From Pseudomonadota bacterium (GTDB lineage: Bacteria > Pseudomonadota > Alphaproteobacteria > UBA9655): 5,996 bases of DNA. The notes below the pieces were generated by a model that was not told the origin of the DNA, ran no database searches, and saw nothing but the letters and a program-made list of their open reading frames with translations. The position numbers and the translations under genes are program-made. Below, piece by piece: positions 5,980 through 5,996 of the stretch. The stretch's first letter is position 1. The number at the start of each line of letters is the position of its first letter. The stretch covers positions 1 to 5,996 of the forward strand of contig JAKBAL010000147.1 in the NCBI GenBank assembly GCA_021809225.1, read 5' to 3'.

Positions 5980-5996
5980 GTGAGTCAATATGTAAA
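5980..5996 (+). CDS. Possible 5' end of a downstream gene (truncated by window)
   Basis: Just after the octamer array, AAGGA (5971-5975) is followed by four bases and GTG, opening a frame that would read M-S-Q-Y-V before the window ends. The spacing is slightly short, and five residues cannot identify a product. If real, its ribosome binding site is formed by the degenerate last unit of the array, and it would lie about 200 bp downstream of cckA on the same strand with no terminator visible between them. Confidence 0.3.

Noticed and set aside
5662..5988. 108-residue minus-strand reading frame rich in Leu, Cys, Ser and Ala
   Set aside because: It is created by the octamer array lacking stops on that strand, overlaps the end of cckA, and has a purely periodic composition.

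Overview
The window looks like chromosomal DNA of an AT-rich alphaproteobacterium. The main evidence is a full-length CckA-type hybrid histidine kinase (3325-5781, +), whose HisKA and ATPase signatures closely match the alphaproteobacterial cell-cycle kinase. The low GC, a shortened Lon-domain protein and simple-sequence arrays would fit a host-associated lineage such as Holosporales or a Rickettsiales relative, but that placement is inference.

Layout: (1) 1-477 (-) encodes a short LON substrate-binding-domain protein with a plausible sigma70-type promoter at 506-534. (2) 478-955 has no protein gene I can support, but holds a compact, GC-rich, multi-hairpin element at 690-855 (+) ending in a strong intrinsic terminator. 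It reads as a stand-alone small RNA and carries CCTCCCTGT twice, an anti-Shine-Dalgarno-like motif. (3) 956-3091 (-) encodes a 711-residue lipoprotein with N-terminal TPR repeats, a Gly/Ser linker built from 15-bp tandem repeats, and a C-terminal secretin domain. (4) 3092-3324 is a divergent promoter region with a perfect TATAAT and a CtrA-box-like sequence in the -35 position of the kinase gene. (5) 3325-5781 (+) is cckA. (6) 5757-5968 is an array of 26 octamers in three variants that starts inside the 3' end of cckA and supplies its stop codon. A possible next gene starts at 5980.

How the parts may work together: CckA heads the CckA-ChpT-CtrA/CpdR phosphorelay, and the CtrA-like box upstream suggests feedback. 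The secretin is an outer-membrane channel component whose partner proteins are not in the window. The small RNA lies convergent to the secretin gene. One of its C-rich motifs (813-820) is perfectly complementary over 8 nt to the secretin mRNA at its ribosome binding site, so the RNA may regulate its neighbour. That link and the TPR-secretin architecture are the most novel points here.
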